A DNA stretch of 64,000 nucleotides. It comes from Dyadobacter flavalbus. GTDB lineage: Bacteria; Bacteroidota; Bacteroidia; Cytophagales; Spirosomataceae. The position numbers and the translations under genes were made by a program. The stretch is taken from contig NZ_VBSN01000069.1 in assembly GCF_006149045.1 (NCBI RefSeq), positions 186,001 through 250,000 of the forward strand. Reading direction: 5' to 3'. The notes below the pieces were generated by a model, which had not been told where the DNA came from, did not search any database, and saw only the letters and a list, made by a program, of their open reading frames with translations. Positions 33,029 through 42,234 of this stretch are shown one piece after another (the stretch's first letter is position 1; each line of letters starts with the position of its first letter).

Positions 33029-34293
33029 TTGTACCAGTCTCCCCACCAGTTCTGCAGCTTTTTTCGGATCTCTTCTTCACGTGCATTTTTGCCCGGTTCA
33101 AAAAACCTGCTTCCCTTGATTTCATCCGGCAGAAAGTTTTGCTTAGCAAAATTGCCTTCAAAATCATGTGAATATTTGTACTCTTTCCCATAACCGATCT
33201 GCTTCATCAGCTTTGTAGGTGCATTCCTCAAATGCAGCGGAACAGGCAAGTGCGCGGTATTTTTCGCCATTTCCATGGCATCGTTGATGGCCAGATAACT
33301 CGCGTTGCTCTTCGGCGAAGTGGCCAGATATACAGCGACCTGTGACAAAATAATCCTTGATTCCGGATAGCCGATTACATTCACTGCCTGCATGCACGCA
33401 TTTGCCATGATCATAGCGGTCGGGTTGGCATTTCCGATATCTTCCGATGCCATAATCAGCATTCTACGGGCTATAAAAGCCGGATCTTCGCCGGCAACAA
33501 TCATGCGCGCCAGCCAGTAAACGGCCCCGTTCGGGTCACTTCCCCGGAGCGATTTGATGAATGCGGAAATAATATCATAATGCTGTTCGCCGGATTTGTC
33601 GTAGCGTGCAATATGCTGCTGGGCAACTTCCGTAACCCATTCATCCGTTATTTCGATTTCCTGCTCTTCGCCTTTGCCAAGTACGACAAGTTCGAGCAAA
33701 TTCAGCAGTTTGCGCCCGTCGCCGCCGGAAAGTCTCAGCAAAGCATCGTACGAAGCAAAGCGGATGTTTTTTCCTCGCAGCCAGGCATCTTTTTCCGTTG
33801 CCCTTGCAATCAGATCTTTAAGTTCCTTTTCGCCGAATGCTTCCAGAATATAAACCTGACAGCGGGAAAGCAATGCGGAATTGATTTCAAATGACGGATT
33901 TTCGGTTGTGGCACCGATCAGCGTAACCTGGCCTTTTTCGACTGCGCCCAGCAATGCATCCTGCTGACTTTTATTGTAACGGTGAATTTCATCAATAAAC
34001 AGTATCGCCGGAAACAGTCCCGACGGCCTTGCCAGAACTTCGCGCAGATCTTTTACGCCGGAACTGATTGCGCTGAGGTTGTAAAACTGCCTTTTCGTTG
34101 TTTCTGCGATCAGCAGCGCCAATGTCGTTTTGCCTACGCCCGGCGGTCCCCAGAAAATCATGGACGGAATCGTATTCTGCAATATCGCTCTGCGCAAAGG
34201 TCCGTTCGGGCCAAGCAGTTTTTCCTGTCCGACAAAATCGTCCAGCGTTTTCGGGCGCAGGCGTTCGGCAAGCGGTATGTTCATCGGTGTCAT
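33022..34293 (-). CDS. rarA: Replication-associated recombination protein A (RarA/MgsA, AAA+ ATPase)
   Basis: A 423-residue AAA+ ATPase of normal length. Walker A is WGPPGVGKTTLA near 48-59, Walker B is ILFIDEIHRYNKSQQDALL near 97-115, sensor 1 is IGATTENPSFE near 125-135, and the arginine finger region is SALLSRC near 138. The C-terminal half holds the tetramerisation domain (ISAFIKSLRGSDPNGAVYWLARM, then RRMLIMASEDIGNANP). RarA acts at stalled replication forks and is related to eukaryotic Mgs1/WRNIP1. The start MTPMNIPLAERLRP agrees with the family's PLAxRLRPxxLxDxxGQ opening. Confidence 0.95.
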   Translation of the reverse strand: MTPMNIPLAERLRPKTLDDFVGQEKLLGPNGPLRRAILQNTIPSMIFWGPPGVGKTTLALLIAETTKRQFYNLSAISSGVKDLREVLARPSGLFPAILFIDEIHRYNKSQQDALLGAVEKGQVTLIGATTENPSFEINSALLSRCQVYILEAFGEKELKDLIARATEKDAWLRGKNIRFASYDALLRLSGGDGRKLLNLLELVVLGKGEEQEIEITDEWVTEVAQQHIARYDKSGEQHYDIISAFIKSLRGSDPNGAVYWLARMIVAGEDPAFIARRMLIMASEDIGNANPTAMIMANACMQAVNVIGYPESRIILSQVAVYLATSPKSNASYLAINDAMEMAKNTAHLPVPLHLRNAPTKLMKQIGYGKEYKYSHDFEGNFAKQNFLPDEIKGSRFFEPGKNAREEEIRKKLQNWWGDWYNY

Positions 34294-34322
34294 TCAGATT
34301 GTATTTTGTCAGGTAAAGAAAC

Positions 34323-34352
34323 AAAAAAAGCGTGGCTTGGTTCGCCACGCTT
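34323..34352 (-). terminator. Terminator of the ECF sigma-factor gene
   Basis: Read on the minus strand, AAGCGTGGC (34352-34344) pairs with GCCACGCTT (34336-34328) around a seven-base loop, and the sequence continues as a T run to 34323. It lies 29 bases after the sigma-factor stop. Confidence 0.75.
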
Positions 34353-34380
34353 CTGCTGTAATATATTTTAAAAAAACGGT

Positions 34381-34962
34381 TCAGAAAGTAAGTCTTTCCA
34401 GCGTCATTTGTTTTTTCAGGTTTCCAAGCGCACCAAATACAAGATTATAAACGGATTGTATATTTATTTTCATCAGATCGGCAATTTCATGATTGTTAAG
34501 GTTCATGTAGAATTTAAGGAAAATAGCTTCCCGCTGGCGGCGCGGCAGCCCGTTGACGGCTACGTTCAGATGCTGGTTTGTAGATTCGAATTCCTCTTCC
34601 GAAATCAGGTGATTTTCATGCGAAGGCGTGTTGATATGCCAGTATTCAACCGGAATATCCTCATTACTTGTGTGCTTTTGCTGCGCGTTCAGGTGTCTTA
34701 CCAGTTTTCTTTTGATAGAAGCCATCAGGTAAAAACGTACGGATGTGGTGTCGCCCAATGTCATCCGGTTTCTCCACAATTCCACAAACAAGTCGTGAAT
34801 GCAATCTTTGATCAATGGTTTGTCAATCGTGAACTGGGAACAATACTGATAAAGAATGTGAACATAAGAACGGTAAAGACATGCATAAGCATTTTCGTCG
34901 CCCTTTCTGAACTGATCCCAGAAGTACAGTTCTTCTTCTTGCTTGTAGCGTAGGTGAGCCAT
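34381..34962 (-). CDS. ECF-type RNA polymerase sigma factor
   Basis: A 193-residue sigma-70 family protein. Region 2 covers about 12-85 (AYACLYRSYVHILYQYCSQF, then DCIHDLFVELWRNR, the core-binding and -10 recognition helices). Region 4 covers about 130-190 (NGLPRRQREAIFLKFYMNLNNHEIADLM with the helix-turn-helix KINIQSVYNLVF). ECF factors of Bacteroidota usually work with a FecR-type anti-sigma factor and a SusC/SusD pair; none is encoded nearby. It has its own terminator and a 157-base AT-rich leader, so it is expressed alone. The target regulon cannot be told here. Confidence 0.9.
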   Translation of the reverse strand: MAHLRYKQEEELYFWDQFRKGDENAYACLYRSYVHILYQYCSQFTIDKPLIKDCIHDLFVELWRNRMTLGDTTSVRFYLMASIKRKLVRHLNAQQKHTSNEDIPVEYWHINTPSHENHLISEEEFESTNQHLNVAVNGLPRRQREAIFLKFYMNLNNHEIADLMKINIQSVYNLVFGALGNLKKQMTLERLTF

Positions 34963-35119
34963 TTTTTGGATAGGAATTGATTAAGGTTAGGAATGATTAT
35001 GAATAAGGGTCATAATAACACTTGTAAATATATTTATAAAAAAACATATTAAAAAAATATTTTCATCATAAAATTATATTTCAAAGTTTAATGATGCAAT
35101 TTTGATAAAATGTAACTTA

Positions 35120-36748
35120 TTATATATTTAAAGGTACAAAATCAAAGCTTTTTCCGTCAAATAATCCTTTGTCACTTAATTTCAGATCCGGAATTACGAG
35201 CAATGCCATAAAAGATAAAGTCATGAAAGGCGACTGCAGTGTGGAGCCGAGTTTATCCTTTACAAAAAGGTCAACAGCCGTATAGGATTTTGCAACTTCA
35301 TAGCCGTCGAGGTCGCTCATCAGTCCGGCTACAGGCAGCGGCAGCAGATGTTTTTCTCCTTTCCCGACGGCTGAAACGCCGCCTTTTGCTTCAATAATCA
35401 GATTCACGGCATGGCATATACTTTCATCATCGCAGCCCACAGCAATGATGTTATGCGAATCGTGGCCGACGGACGAAGCCATGGCTCCGGATTTCAGTCC
35501 GAAGTTTTTGATGAAAGCAACGGCCGGAACCGCATTTTCATAACGGTTGATTACCGTGATTTTCAGAATGTCGGAATCCGGGTCGGCAAGCAGGAATTTT
35601 CCGTCATGTTTTGCACTTCTTGCAAGCTGATTGGTGATCAGTTGTCCTTCCAGCGCTTCAATAACCCTGATATCTGCGTTTAAATTTTCTACTGTACACT
35701 GGAAATCCTGCGGGAATTTGGGAGCGCAGTTGAATTTGTTCGGATGCTCGCTTCGCAGGTCGGGAAGAAGTGAAGTGCCGTTTTCAGCAACAACCTGTCC
35801 GTTGATCCACGTTTGTAATATCGTAAAATCACGAAGGTTGTTGACTACAATGAAATCTGCCGGATCATTCACACGCAGCAACCCGACCGGAAGCGTATAA
35901 TGCAGAACCGGGTTCACGCAGGCAGCCTGCAGGATATTCCATATATCGTAACCAAGTCCGAGCGCACGTCTGACGAGCAAATTAATATGTCCTTCAACGA
36001 GATTATCCGGATGTTTGTCATCCGAGCAGAACATGATCATTTCCGGGAATTCGTCGATCAAAGGAATCAGCGCGTCAAAGTTTCTGGCGGCACTTCCTTC
36101 GCGGATCAGGATTTTTACGTCGTAGCCAATCTTTTCTTTTGCTTCTTCATATGTAAAGCATTCGTGATCCGTTGAAATCCCGTTCATCGCATATTTTCTG
36201 GCGGCTTCTCCGCGCAGGCCCGGCGCATGTCCGTCAATGACCTTATTATAATGCTTTGCCCATTTTATCTTGGCCATCATATCCGGGTCTTCGTTTAATA
36301 CGCCGGGAAAGTTCATGACTTCGGCAAGGTACCCGATTTCATTCCGCGCAAGCAGCGCCCCGACTTCCTCGGCAGAAATCTCCGCGCCTGCAGTTTCAAA
36401 AGCCGTGGCCGGCACGCAGGAAGGTGCGCCGAAACAAAATTTGAACGGAACCCTTTTACCGTCCTCTACCATAAATTCCACGCCGGAAACGCCCAGTACA
36501 TTGCCAATTTCATGCGGATCGGAAACGGTAGCAACGGTGCCATGTACAACAGCCAGCCGTGCAAACTGCGCAGGCGTCAGCATGGAACTTTCTATATGCA
36601 CGTGCGCGTCCGTAAAACCGGGTAAAATATAGGGTAAAGCTGCATTCTCCGGCCCAAGAATTTCTATTTTACCGATCCGGCCGTTTTCCAAATGGATTTC
36701 TGCTTCATATATGCTTTTTTCAAAAATGTTAACAAGATTGGCTTTCAT
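35120..36748 (-). CDS. ade: Adenine deaminase
   Basis: The 542-residue amidohydrolase has the full adenine deaminase pattern: LPGFTDAHVHIESSMLTP near residues 40-57 (metal His-x-His), VSDPHEIGNVLG near 75-86, DGHAPGL near 171-177 and STDHECFTYEEA near 191-202. The last part has SVGHDSHNIIAVG near 425. It converts adenine to hypoxanthine plus ammonia for purine salvage or nitrogen supply, using Mn or Fe. Its start codon overlaps the stop of the AraC regulator gene upstream by four bases, so expression follows that gene. No other purine gene is nearby. Confidence 0.94.
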   Translation of the reverse strand: MKANLVNIFEKSIYEAEIHLENGRIGKIEILGPENAALPYILPGFTDAHVHIESSMLTPAQFARLAVVHGTVATVSDPHEIGNVLGVSGVEFMVEDGKRVPFKFCFGAPSCVPATAFETAGAEISAEEVGALLARNEIGYLAEVMNFPGVLNEDPDMMAKIKWAKHYNKVIDGHAPGLRGEAARKYAMNGISTDHECFTYEEAKEKIGYDVKILIREGSAARNFDALIPLIDEFPEMIMFCSDDKHPDNLVEGHINLLVRRALGLGYDIWNILQAACVNPVLHYTLPVGLLRVNDPADFIVVNNLRDFTILQTWINGQVVAENGTSLLPDLRSEHPNKFNCAPKFPQDFQCTVENLNADIRVIEALEGQLITNQLARSAKHDGKFLLADPDSDILKITVINRYENAVPAVAFIKNFGLKSGAMASSVGHDSHNIIAVGCDDESICHAVNLIIEAKGGVSAVGKGEKHLLPLPVAGLMSDLDGYEVAKSYTAVDLFVKDKLGSTLQSPFMTLSFMALLVIPDLKLSDKGLFDGKSFDFVPLNI

Positions 36749-37656
36749 GGAACTGGGTTTAGGCTGGAAGGCCGGTTGGTACTGACCGGCATTTTACGGA
36801 ATTCCTTCTGATATAGCAAAGGACTTTTCCCGGTGTAGATTTTGAAGTACTTGTTGAAATTGGCAAAATTGTTGAATCCGCTTTCGTAGCAGACCTGCGC
36901 AACGGACAGGTTGGTTTCCGCAAGCAGCTTGCAGGCATGCCCGATCCGGAGTTCGAGCAGAAACTGCGAATAGGTTTTCCGGCTCCGGCTTTTGAAATAT
37001 CTGCAGAAAGAATTCGGGCTGATGCTGGCTACTTCGGAAATCTCTTCAATGGAAATTTTCTTCTGGAAATTACGGACGGAATACTGATAAATATGATTGA
37101 TGCGATCGGTATCATACGGGTCAAATTCTTCCTGAAACGGCAGCTCGGAAAGCATTTCAACACCGGCACATTGCGCAAGGCTTTCCAGAATCCGTAATAA
37201 CGATATAACCGTGTTGCCGCTTTTCTGATTGAGCAGATCTTTCAGAAGCGCTTTTACTTCTTCCGTTCCGCTGCCGCTTATTTTCAGTCCGCGCCGGGAA
37301 TTCAGCAGGAGTTCATGGATTGCCTTGTTTTCAGGAAGAGCCAGAAAGGATTTGCCGAAGATTTCTTCCGAAAAGTGTACAACTGTAGCCTGTGCATAAA
37401 GCTGGCTTTCTCTCTGGAAATACTTTTCGTCGCAGCGCCAGTAATGCGGCAGATTTGGGCCGATCAGCAGCAGGTCGCCGCTGCGGAAGTTCCGGATATT
37501 GTCGCCTACAAACTGCGTCCCGGAGCCTTGTTCAATATGAATCAGCTCTAATTCAGGATGATAATGCCAGCGGTCATAGAAATAAAGGACAACATCCTGC
37601 CGTATACTGAACGATTTCTGCAATCCTTTCGGAACCTTAAGTAGCAGCGGTTTCAC
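36745..37656 (-). CDS. AraC-family transcriptional regulator
   Basis: A 303-residue regulator. The N-terminal cupin-like sensor domain (about 20-150) contains WHYHPELELIHIEQGSGTQFVG and IGPNLPHYW, a sugar-binding-type barrel. The C-terminal part (195-295) has the two AraC helix-turn-helix units: ISEVASISPNSFCRYFKSRS and VAQVCYESGFNNFANFNKYF, followed by GKSPLLYQKEFR. It is divergent from the UxaA-type dehydratase gene (158 bases apart) and co-transcribed with adenine deaminase. I infer that it controls the sugar-acid genes on the other side of its promoter; the link to adenine deaminase is unexplained. Confidence 0.92.
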   Translation of the reverse strand: MKPLLLKVPKGLQKSFSIRQDVVLYFYDRWHYHPELELIHIEQGSGTQFVGDNIRNFRSGDLLLIGPNLPHYWRCDEKYFQRESQLYAQATVVHFSEEIFGKSFLALPENKAIHELLLNSRRGLKISGSGTEEVKALLKDLLNQKSGNTVISLLRILESLAQCAGVEMLSELPFQEEFDPYDTDRINHIYQYSVRNFQKKISIEEISEVASISPNSFCRYFKSRSRKTYSQFLLELRIGHACKLLAETNLSVAQVCYESGFNNFANFNKYFKIYTGKSPLLYQKEFRKMPVSTNRPSSLNPVP

Positions 37657-37814
37657 AAATAATTACATGATTGATTCTTAAACAGGAAATATATGCCAAT
37701 ATAGTTGAAAAATTTGCCAGTTTTGCAAACCAATGTATTGAAATATTTCTGTTCATTTGCCTTTAAATTATACCGGCGAAATTCTTTTTTGATCTAAATA
37801 TATTACTGCAGACT

Positions 37815-39470
37815 ATGGCGTCTCAACTCTTGAAAATACATCCTTCAGATAATGTCATTGTGGCGCTGCGCGACTTGCCGGCGGGTACCAATGCCGAATG
37901 GGGGAATGAACATTACAATTTGCAATACGGCGTTTCGGCAAAGCACAAGTTTGTAACCGAGGACATTGAAACCGGCGGCGCCGTCATTATGTACGGCGTT
38001 CTCGTCGGAAGGGCTACGCAACCAATCAAAAAAGGCGAACCCATTACCACTTTCAATCTAAAGCACGACGCACACGATTACAGCACAGCCAACAGACAGC
38101 CTTATTTTTATACTGCGCCCGACGTCAGCAAATGGCAGAACCGGACTTTCAGAGGATATCACCGCGAAGACGGCCGCGTAGGAACGTATAATTACTGGCT
38201 GGTGCTTCCGCTTGTTTTCTGTGAAAACCGTAACGTGCTGATTATGAAAGATGCGTTTGAACGCGAACTCGGTTATGCGCAGACGGACATTTACAGGGAA
38301 CACGTACGGGAATTCCTGCATTTTTACCAGTCCGGCGATATCCGGAAAATCAAAAGCATGGAAGCATTTACGGAACGTCCGCCCGTTGGTTATGAGAAGC
38401 CGAAGCGTCCTTTCGAAAATGTAGACGGTATCAAATTCCTCACGCACGAGGGCGGTTGCGGCGGTACAAGAACGGATGCCAATACCTTATGCGCGCTTTT
38501 TGCGGCTTATGCCGTTCATCCGAACGTGGCCGGCATCACCGTTTTGAGTCTGGGCTGCCAGAATTCCGAACTGCAGACGCTGGAAGACGAGATCCGAAAA
38601 AGAGATCCGCATTTCAATAAACCGTTCTATGCGTTTGAACACCAGAAAGGGACCGAATATTCGCTGATGTCGGGTGCGATCAAGGAAACGTTTATGGGCG
38701 TTACCAAAATCAACGAATTTGAAAGATCGGATGCGCCTTTATCCAAATTGTCAGTAGGACTCAAGTGCGGCGGTTCGGACGGATTTTCGGGCATTTCGGC
38801 CAATCCGGTTCTCGGACATCTTTCAGATATTGTTACAACGCTCGGCGGACAAACGCTGCTTGCCGAATTTCCCGAACTGAACGGCGTGGAGCAGGAATTG
38901 CTGAACCGTTGCGTTACGGAAGAAAAAGCGGCCAAATTTGAAAAACTGATGCGTGATTATGCCGGCAAGGCGGAAGCAGTCGGCTCTGCATTTGCATTCA
39001 ATCCTTCTCCGGGAAATATCAAGGACGGCCTGATTACGGATGCGATCAAATCGGCGGGAGCAGCTAAAAAAGGCGGAAACGCTTACATCACGGACGTTCT
39101 GAACTATACGGAAAGAGCAACCGAATCCGGTCTTCAGCTGGTGTGTACACCCGGAAACGACGTGGAAGCAACAACCGGCCAGACGGCCGCAGGCGCCAAT
39201 ATCATTCTTTTCACGACCGGCCTCGGGACCCCGACCGGAAATCCGATTTGCCCTGTTGCCAAAGTTGCTACGAATACGAAACTGGCCGAAAGAATGCCTG
39301 ACGTAATCGATTTTGACTGCGGCCCGGTCGTGGACGGAACCCAAACCATTGAACAGAATGCAGAAGCATTGCTGGAATACGTCATCAAAGTGGCAAGCGG
39401 CGAACTTACCAAAGCACAGCAGCTCGGACAGGACGATTTCATTCCGTGGAAGCGCGGCGTTTCGTTGTAA
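37815..39470 (+). CDS. UxaA-family (altronate-type) sugar-acid dehydratase
   Basis: The 551-residue protein has an N-terminal SAF-like domain (about 1-95, KIHPSDNVIVALRDLPAG) and a UxaA catalytic region, with the motifs FLTHEGGCGGTR near 211, GLKCGGSDGFSG near 315 and FTTGLGTPTGNPICP near 472. UxaA enzymes remove water from altronate, galactarate or similar sugar acids with Fe or Mn. It is the first gene of a five-gene set whose later members are typical of oxidative L-fucose or L-rhamnose breakdown, so I infer that L-fuconate or L-rhamnonate is the substrate, in place of the enolase-type dehydratase used in Xanthomonas. A divergent AraC regulator lies upstream. Confidence 0.87.
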   Translation: MASQLLKIHPSDNVIVALRDLPAGTNAEWGNEHYNLQYGVSAKHKFVTEDIETGGAVIMYGVLVGRATQPIKKGEPITTFNLKHDAHDYSTANRQPYFYTAPDVSKWQNRTFRGYHREDGRVGTYNYWLVLPLVFCENRNVLIMKDAFERELGYAQTDIYREHVREFLHFYQSGDIRKIKSMEAFTERPPVGYEKPKRPFENVDGIKFLTHEGGCGGTRTDANTLCALFAAYAVHPNVAGITVLSLGCQNSELQTLEDEIRKRDPHFNKPFYAFEHQKGTEYSLMSGAIKETFMGVTKINEFERSDAPLSKLSVGLKCGGSDGFSGISANPVLGHLSDIVTTLGGQTLLAEFPELNGVEQELLNRCVTEEKAAKFEKLMRDYAGKAEAVGSAFAFNPSPGNIKDGLITDAIKSAGAAKKGGNAYITDVLNYTERATESGLQLVCTPGNDVEATTGQTAAGANIILFTTGLGTPTGNPICPVAKVATNTKLAERMPDVIDFDCGPVVDGTQTIEQNAEALLEYVIKVASGELTKAQQLGQDDFIPWKRGVSL

Positions 39471-39620
39471 ACAGCATAAATTCGGAAAAGAAGCCGGAGA
39501 AATCGGAATGGCACAGTAAAGTCGATCCGGATCAACCTTTTCCTTTTGCCATATACATATAGCTTTTTAAATAAATCCATTGTTTGCTGACATTCAGCGG
39601 GCATTTACATTACAAGATAC

Positions 39621-40394
39621 ATGTTTGATTTAAGCGGTAAAACAGCACTTATAACCGGAGGCGCAAGCGGCATCGGGCTTGCCATCTCACAGACTTTTGT
39701 AAAACAGGGCGCTTACGTCCATATTCTGGAACTGAACATGGAACTTGCGAATCAGGTTGTAAGCCAGCTCGTGGCCGATGGCGGCCAGGCGGAAGCTCAT
39801 GCGGTGGATATTTCGAAGCAGGCCGATGTTGTCAATGTTATTAATGCCATTGCTGCCAACCATAAAATCGATATTCTGGTGAATAATGCCGGCATTGCGC
39901 ATATCGGAAAAGCGGATACGACAACTGAAATCGATTTTGACCGAGTCATGAACGTGAATGTAAAAGGCGTTTATAACTGTCTGCTCGCTACGATTCCGCA
40001 CCTGAAAAGCAACGGCGGCGGCGTGATTCTGAACATGGCGTCCATTGCGGCGACCGTCGGTATTCCGGACCGTTTTGCCTATTCTACTGCCAAAGGAGCC
40101 GTTTATTCCATGACTTTATCCGTTGCAAAAGATTATCTCGCCGATAATATCCGCTGCAACAGCATTTCTCCCGCACGCGTGCATACGCCTTTTGTGGACG
40201 GGTTTATTTCCAAAACCTATCCGGGAAAAGAAGCGGAGATGTTTGAAAAACTGTCCAAAACACAGCCGATCGGCCGTATGGCAAAGCCGGAAGAAATCGG
40301 TGCGCTTGCGTTGTACCTCTGCTCGGACGAAGCCGGGTTTGTAACCGGCTGCGATTATCTGATCGACGGCGGTTTTGAAAAGCTGAATAATTAA
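39621..40394 (+). CDS. SDR dehydrogenase, probable 2-keto-3-deoxy-L-fuconate/rhamnonate 4-dehydrogenase
   Basis: A classical short-chain dehydrogenase of 257 residues. The cofactor loop is TGGASGIG near 13-20, followed by NNAG near 91-94, the catalytic Ser in NMASIAAT near 141-148, and Tyr-x-x-x-Lys in YSTAKGA near 155-161. The C-terminal FVTGCDYLIDGGF is typical. Family members oxidise hydroxyl groups with NAD(P). From its place between the dehydratase and an FAH-type hydrolase, I infer it oxidises C4 of 2-keto-3-deoxy-fuconate (or -rhamnonate) to the 2,4-diketo acid, as in the Xanthomonas and Sphingomonas pathways. Confidence 0.85.
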   Translation: MFDLSGKTALITGGASGIGLAISQTFVKQGAYVHILELNMELANQVVSQLVADGGQAEAHAVDISKQADVVNVINAIAANHKIDILVNNAGIAHIGKADTTTEIDFDRVMNVNVKGVYNCLLATIPHLKSNGGGVILNMASIAATVGIPDRFAYSTAKGAVYSMTLSVAKDYLADNIRCNSISPARVHTPFVDGFISKTYPGKEAEMFEKLSKTQPIGRMAKPEEIGALALYLCSDEAGFVTGCDYLIDGGFEKLNN

Positions 40395-40484
40395 CAAACA
40401 ATCCGTTTTCACACACTTTGAATTTAATCAATTAACAATACAATGGCCAGGGAATAAAAACCGGAAGCCAAAAACATTTTTCCC

Positions 40485-41354
40485 ATGAAACTTTTTCGAT
40501 TTGGTGCTTTTGAACAGGAAAAACCGGGAGTGGAACTTGCAGACGGTACAAAGCTGGATGTATCCGCATTTGGTGAAGATTTTAATGAAAAATTCTTTTC
40601 AACAGAGGGGATCAAACGCCTTGGCGACTGGCTGGCCGAGAATTCCGGAACTTGTCCGCAGGTTGAAGCGGGTTTCCGGTACGGATCCTGCGTGGCGCGT
40701 CCGTCCAAGATCATTTGCATTGGCATGAACTATGCCAAACATGCATACGAATCGGGTGCGACCGAACTGCCGAAAGAACCGATTGTTTTCTTCAAATCCA
40801 CTTCTGCATTATGCGGGCCGAACGATCAGGTGATTATTCCTAGAAATTCAGAAAAAACGGATTGGGAAGTGGAACTTGCCGTAATCATTGGTAAAAGAAC
40901 AAGTTATGTTGAAGAATCGGAAGCGCTTCAATATGTGGCCGGATATGCCGTGCATAACGATTATTCCGAGCGTGCATTCCAGATGGAGCGCGGCGGACAA
41001 TGGGTAAAAGGCAAAAGCAACGACACTTTCGCACCGTTGGGACCATACCTTGTTACTTCGGACGAAATAGAAAATGCAAACAGTCTGGATCTGTGGCTTT
41101 CATTGAACGGCAAGAAAATCCAGGACAGCAACACATCGGACATGATTTTTCAGGTTCCGTTCCTGATCAGTTACCTGAGCCAGTTTATGACCTTGCTGCC
41201 GGGCGATGTGATTACAACAGGAACACCGGCCGGCGTAGGACTGGGTATGAAGCCGCAGGTTTATCTGAAACCGGGCGACATTGTGGAACTTGGAATAGAA
41301 AAGCTCGGGGAACAGAAACAGGAAGCCATTGCCTGGAAACCGGTGCAGGGTTAA
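40485..41354 (+). CDS. FAH-family hydrolase, probable 2,4-diketo-3-deoxy-L-fuconate hydrolase
   Basis: A 289-residue fumarylacetoacetate hydrolase-fold protein. The N-terminal small domain (1-70) is followed by CIGMNYAKHAYESG near 77-90 and the metal ligands Glu, Glu and Asp in DWEVELAVIIGKR near 126-138 and GYAVHNDYSER near 153-163. TTGTPAGVGLG near 245 is the usual product-site loop. The expected reaction is cleavage of 2,4-diketo-3-deoxy-L-fuconate (the same compound arises from rhamnonate) to pyruvate and L-lactate. The lut genes downstream, which oxidise L-lactate, agree with this product. FAH folds act on many diketo acids, so the substrate is inference. Confidence 0.87.
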   Translation: MKLFRFGAFEQEKPGVELADGTKLDVSAFGEDFNEKFFSTEGIKRLGDWLAENSGTCPQVEAGFRYGSCVARPSKIICIGMNYAKHAYESGATELPKEPIVFFKSTSALCGPNDQVIIPRNSEKTDWEVELAVIIGKRTSYVEESEALQYVAGYAVHNDYSERAFQMERGGQWVKGKSNDTFAPLGPYLVTSDEIENANSLDLWLSLNGKKIQDSNTSDMIFQVPFLISYLSQFMTLLPGDVITTGTPAGVGLGMKPQVYLKPGDIVELGIEKLGEQKQEAIAWKPVQG

Positions 41355-41397
41355 GTACTATAAACAAACAGATTTATCGAAATTTCAAGCAACGTTT

Positions 41398-42228
41398 ATG
41401 ATCATTGATTCGCATCAGCATTTCTGGATTTTTGATAAAGAAAGAGATTCCTGGATCACACCGGAAATGCAGGCAATTCGTCAGAATTTTCTGCCTGCAG
41501 ATCTTGGCCCCGTTCTGGATGCAAATGGCGTTGACGGCTGCGTGGCGGTACAGGCTTCGCAATCCGATTCCGAAACCGAATTTCTGCTCCAGCTTGCCGA
41601 AGCCAATGATTTTATCAAAGGCGTTGTCGGCTGGATTGACCTTCGCGGCGATCATTTGTACAGCCGGCTGGAAAGGTATTCACAGTTTGAAAAGCTGAAA
41701 GGTTTCCGGCATGTCGTGCAGGCCGAGCCCGAAGGGTTTATGCTTCAGCCGGCATTTATCAAAGGGGTCGGGCAGCTTGTTGCTTTTGATTTTACGTATG
41801 ATATTCTGATTCATCAGCATCAGCTTGAAGAAGCGTTCAACTTTGCCGTAAAGCTGCCCAACGTGCATTTTGTGCTGGATCATATGGCCAAGCCGCTGAT
41901 CAAAACCGGTGAACTGGAACCCTGGGCAACAGGGATCAGGAAGCTGGCCGAGTTGCCGAACGTAAGCTGCAAAATTTCCGGAATGGTAACGGAAGCAAAC
42001 TGGAAAGAATGGGAAAAAGCGGATTTTCGGCCCTATCTGGACGTTGTTTACGAAGCATTCGGAACAGACAGGCTCCTGTTCGGTTCCGATTGGCCGGTAT
42101 GTCTTGTTGCCGCAGAATATGAAGGGGTAAAAGGAATTGTGACGGATTATCTCGGCATGTTTTCTGATTCTGAGTTTCAGAAAATAATGGGCAAAAATGC
42201 AGTCGGCTTTTACAATCTTGATATATAA
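41398..42228 (+). CDS. Amidohydrolase-family sugar lactonase (fuconolactonase-like)
   Basis: I start at the ATG at 41398 (MIIDSHQHFW), since the family begins directly with the metal-binding IDxHxH strand. The 276-residue product has His5 and His7 in SHQHFW, HVVQAEPEGF near 103-112, HMAKPL near 162 and the last Asp ligand in FGSDWPV near 229-235. This amidohydrolase-2 group (COG3618) includes L-fucono-1,5-lactonase and L-rhamnono-lactonase. It opens the sugar lactone to the acid used by the UxaA-type dehydratase. It starts 43 bases after the FAH gene and ends six bases before the mutarotase gene. Confidence 0.88.
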   Translation: MIIDSHQHFWIFDKERDSWITPEMQAIRQNFLPADLGPVLDANGVDGCVAVQASQSDSETEFLLQLAEANDFIKGVVGWIDLRGDHLYSRLERYSQFEKLKGFRHVVQAEPEGFMLQPAFIKGVGQLVAFDFTYDILIHQHQLEEAFNFAVKLPNVHFVLDHMAKPLIKTGELEPWATGIRKLAELPNVSCKISGMVTEANWKEWEKADFRPYLDVVYEAFGTDRLLFGSDWPVCLVAAEYEGVKGIVTDYLGMFSDSEFQKIMGKNAVGFYNLDI

Positions 42229-42234
42229 CCACGT

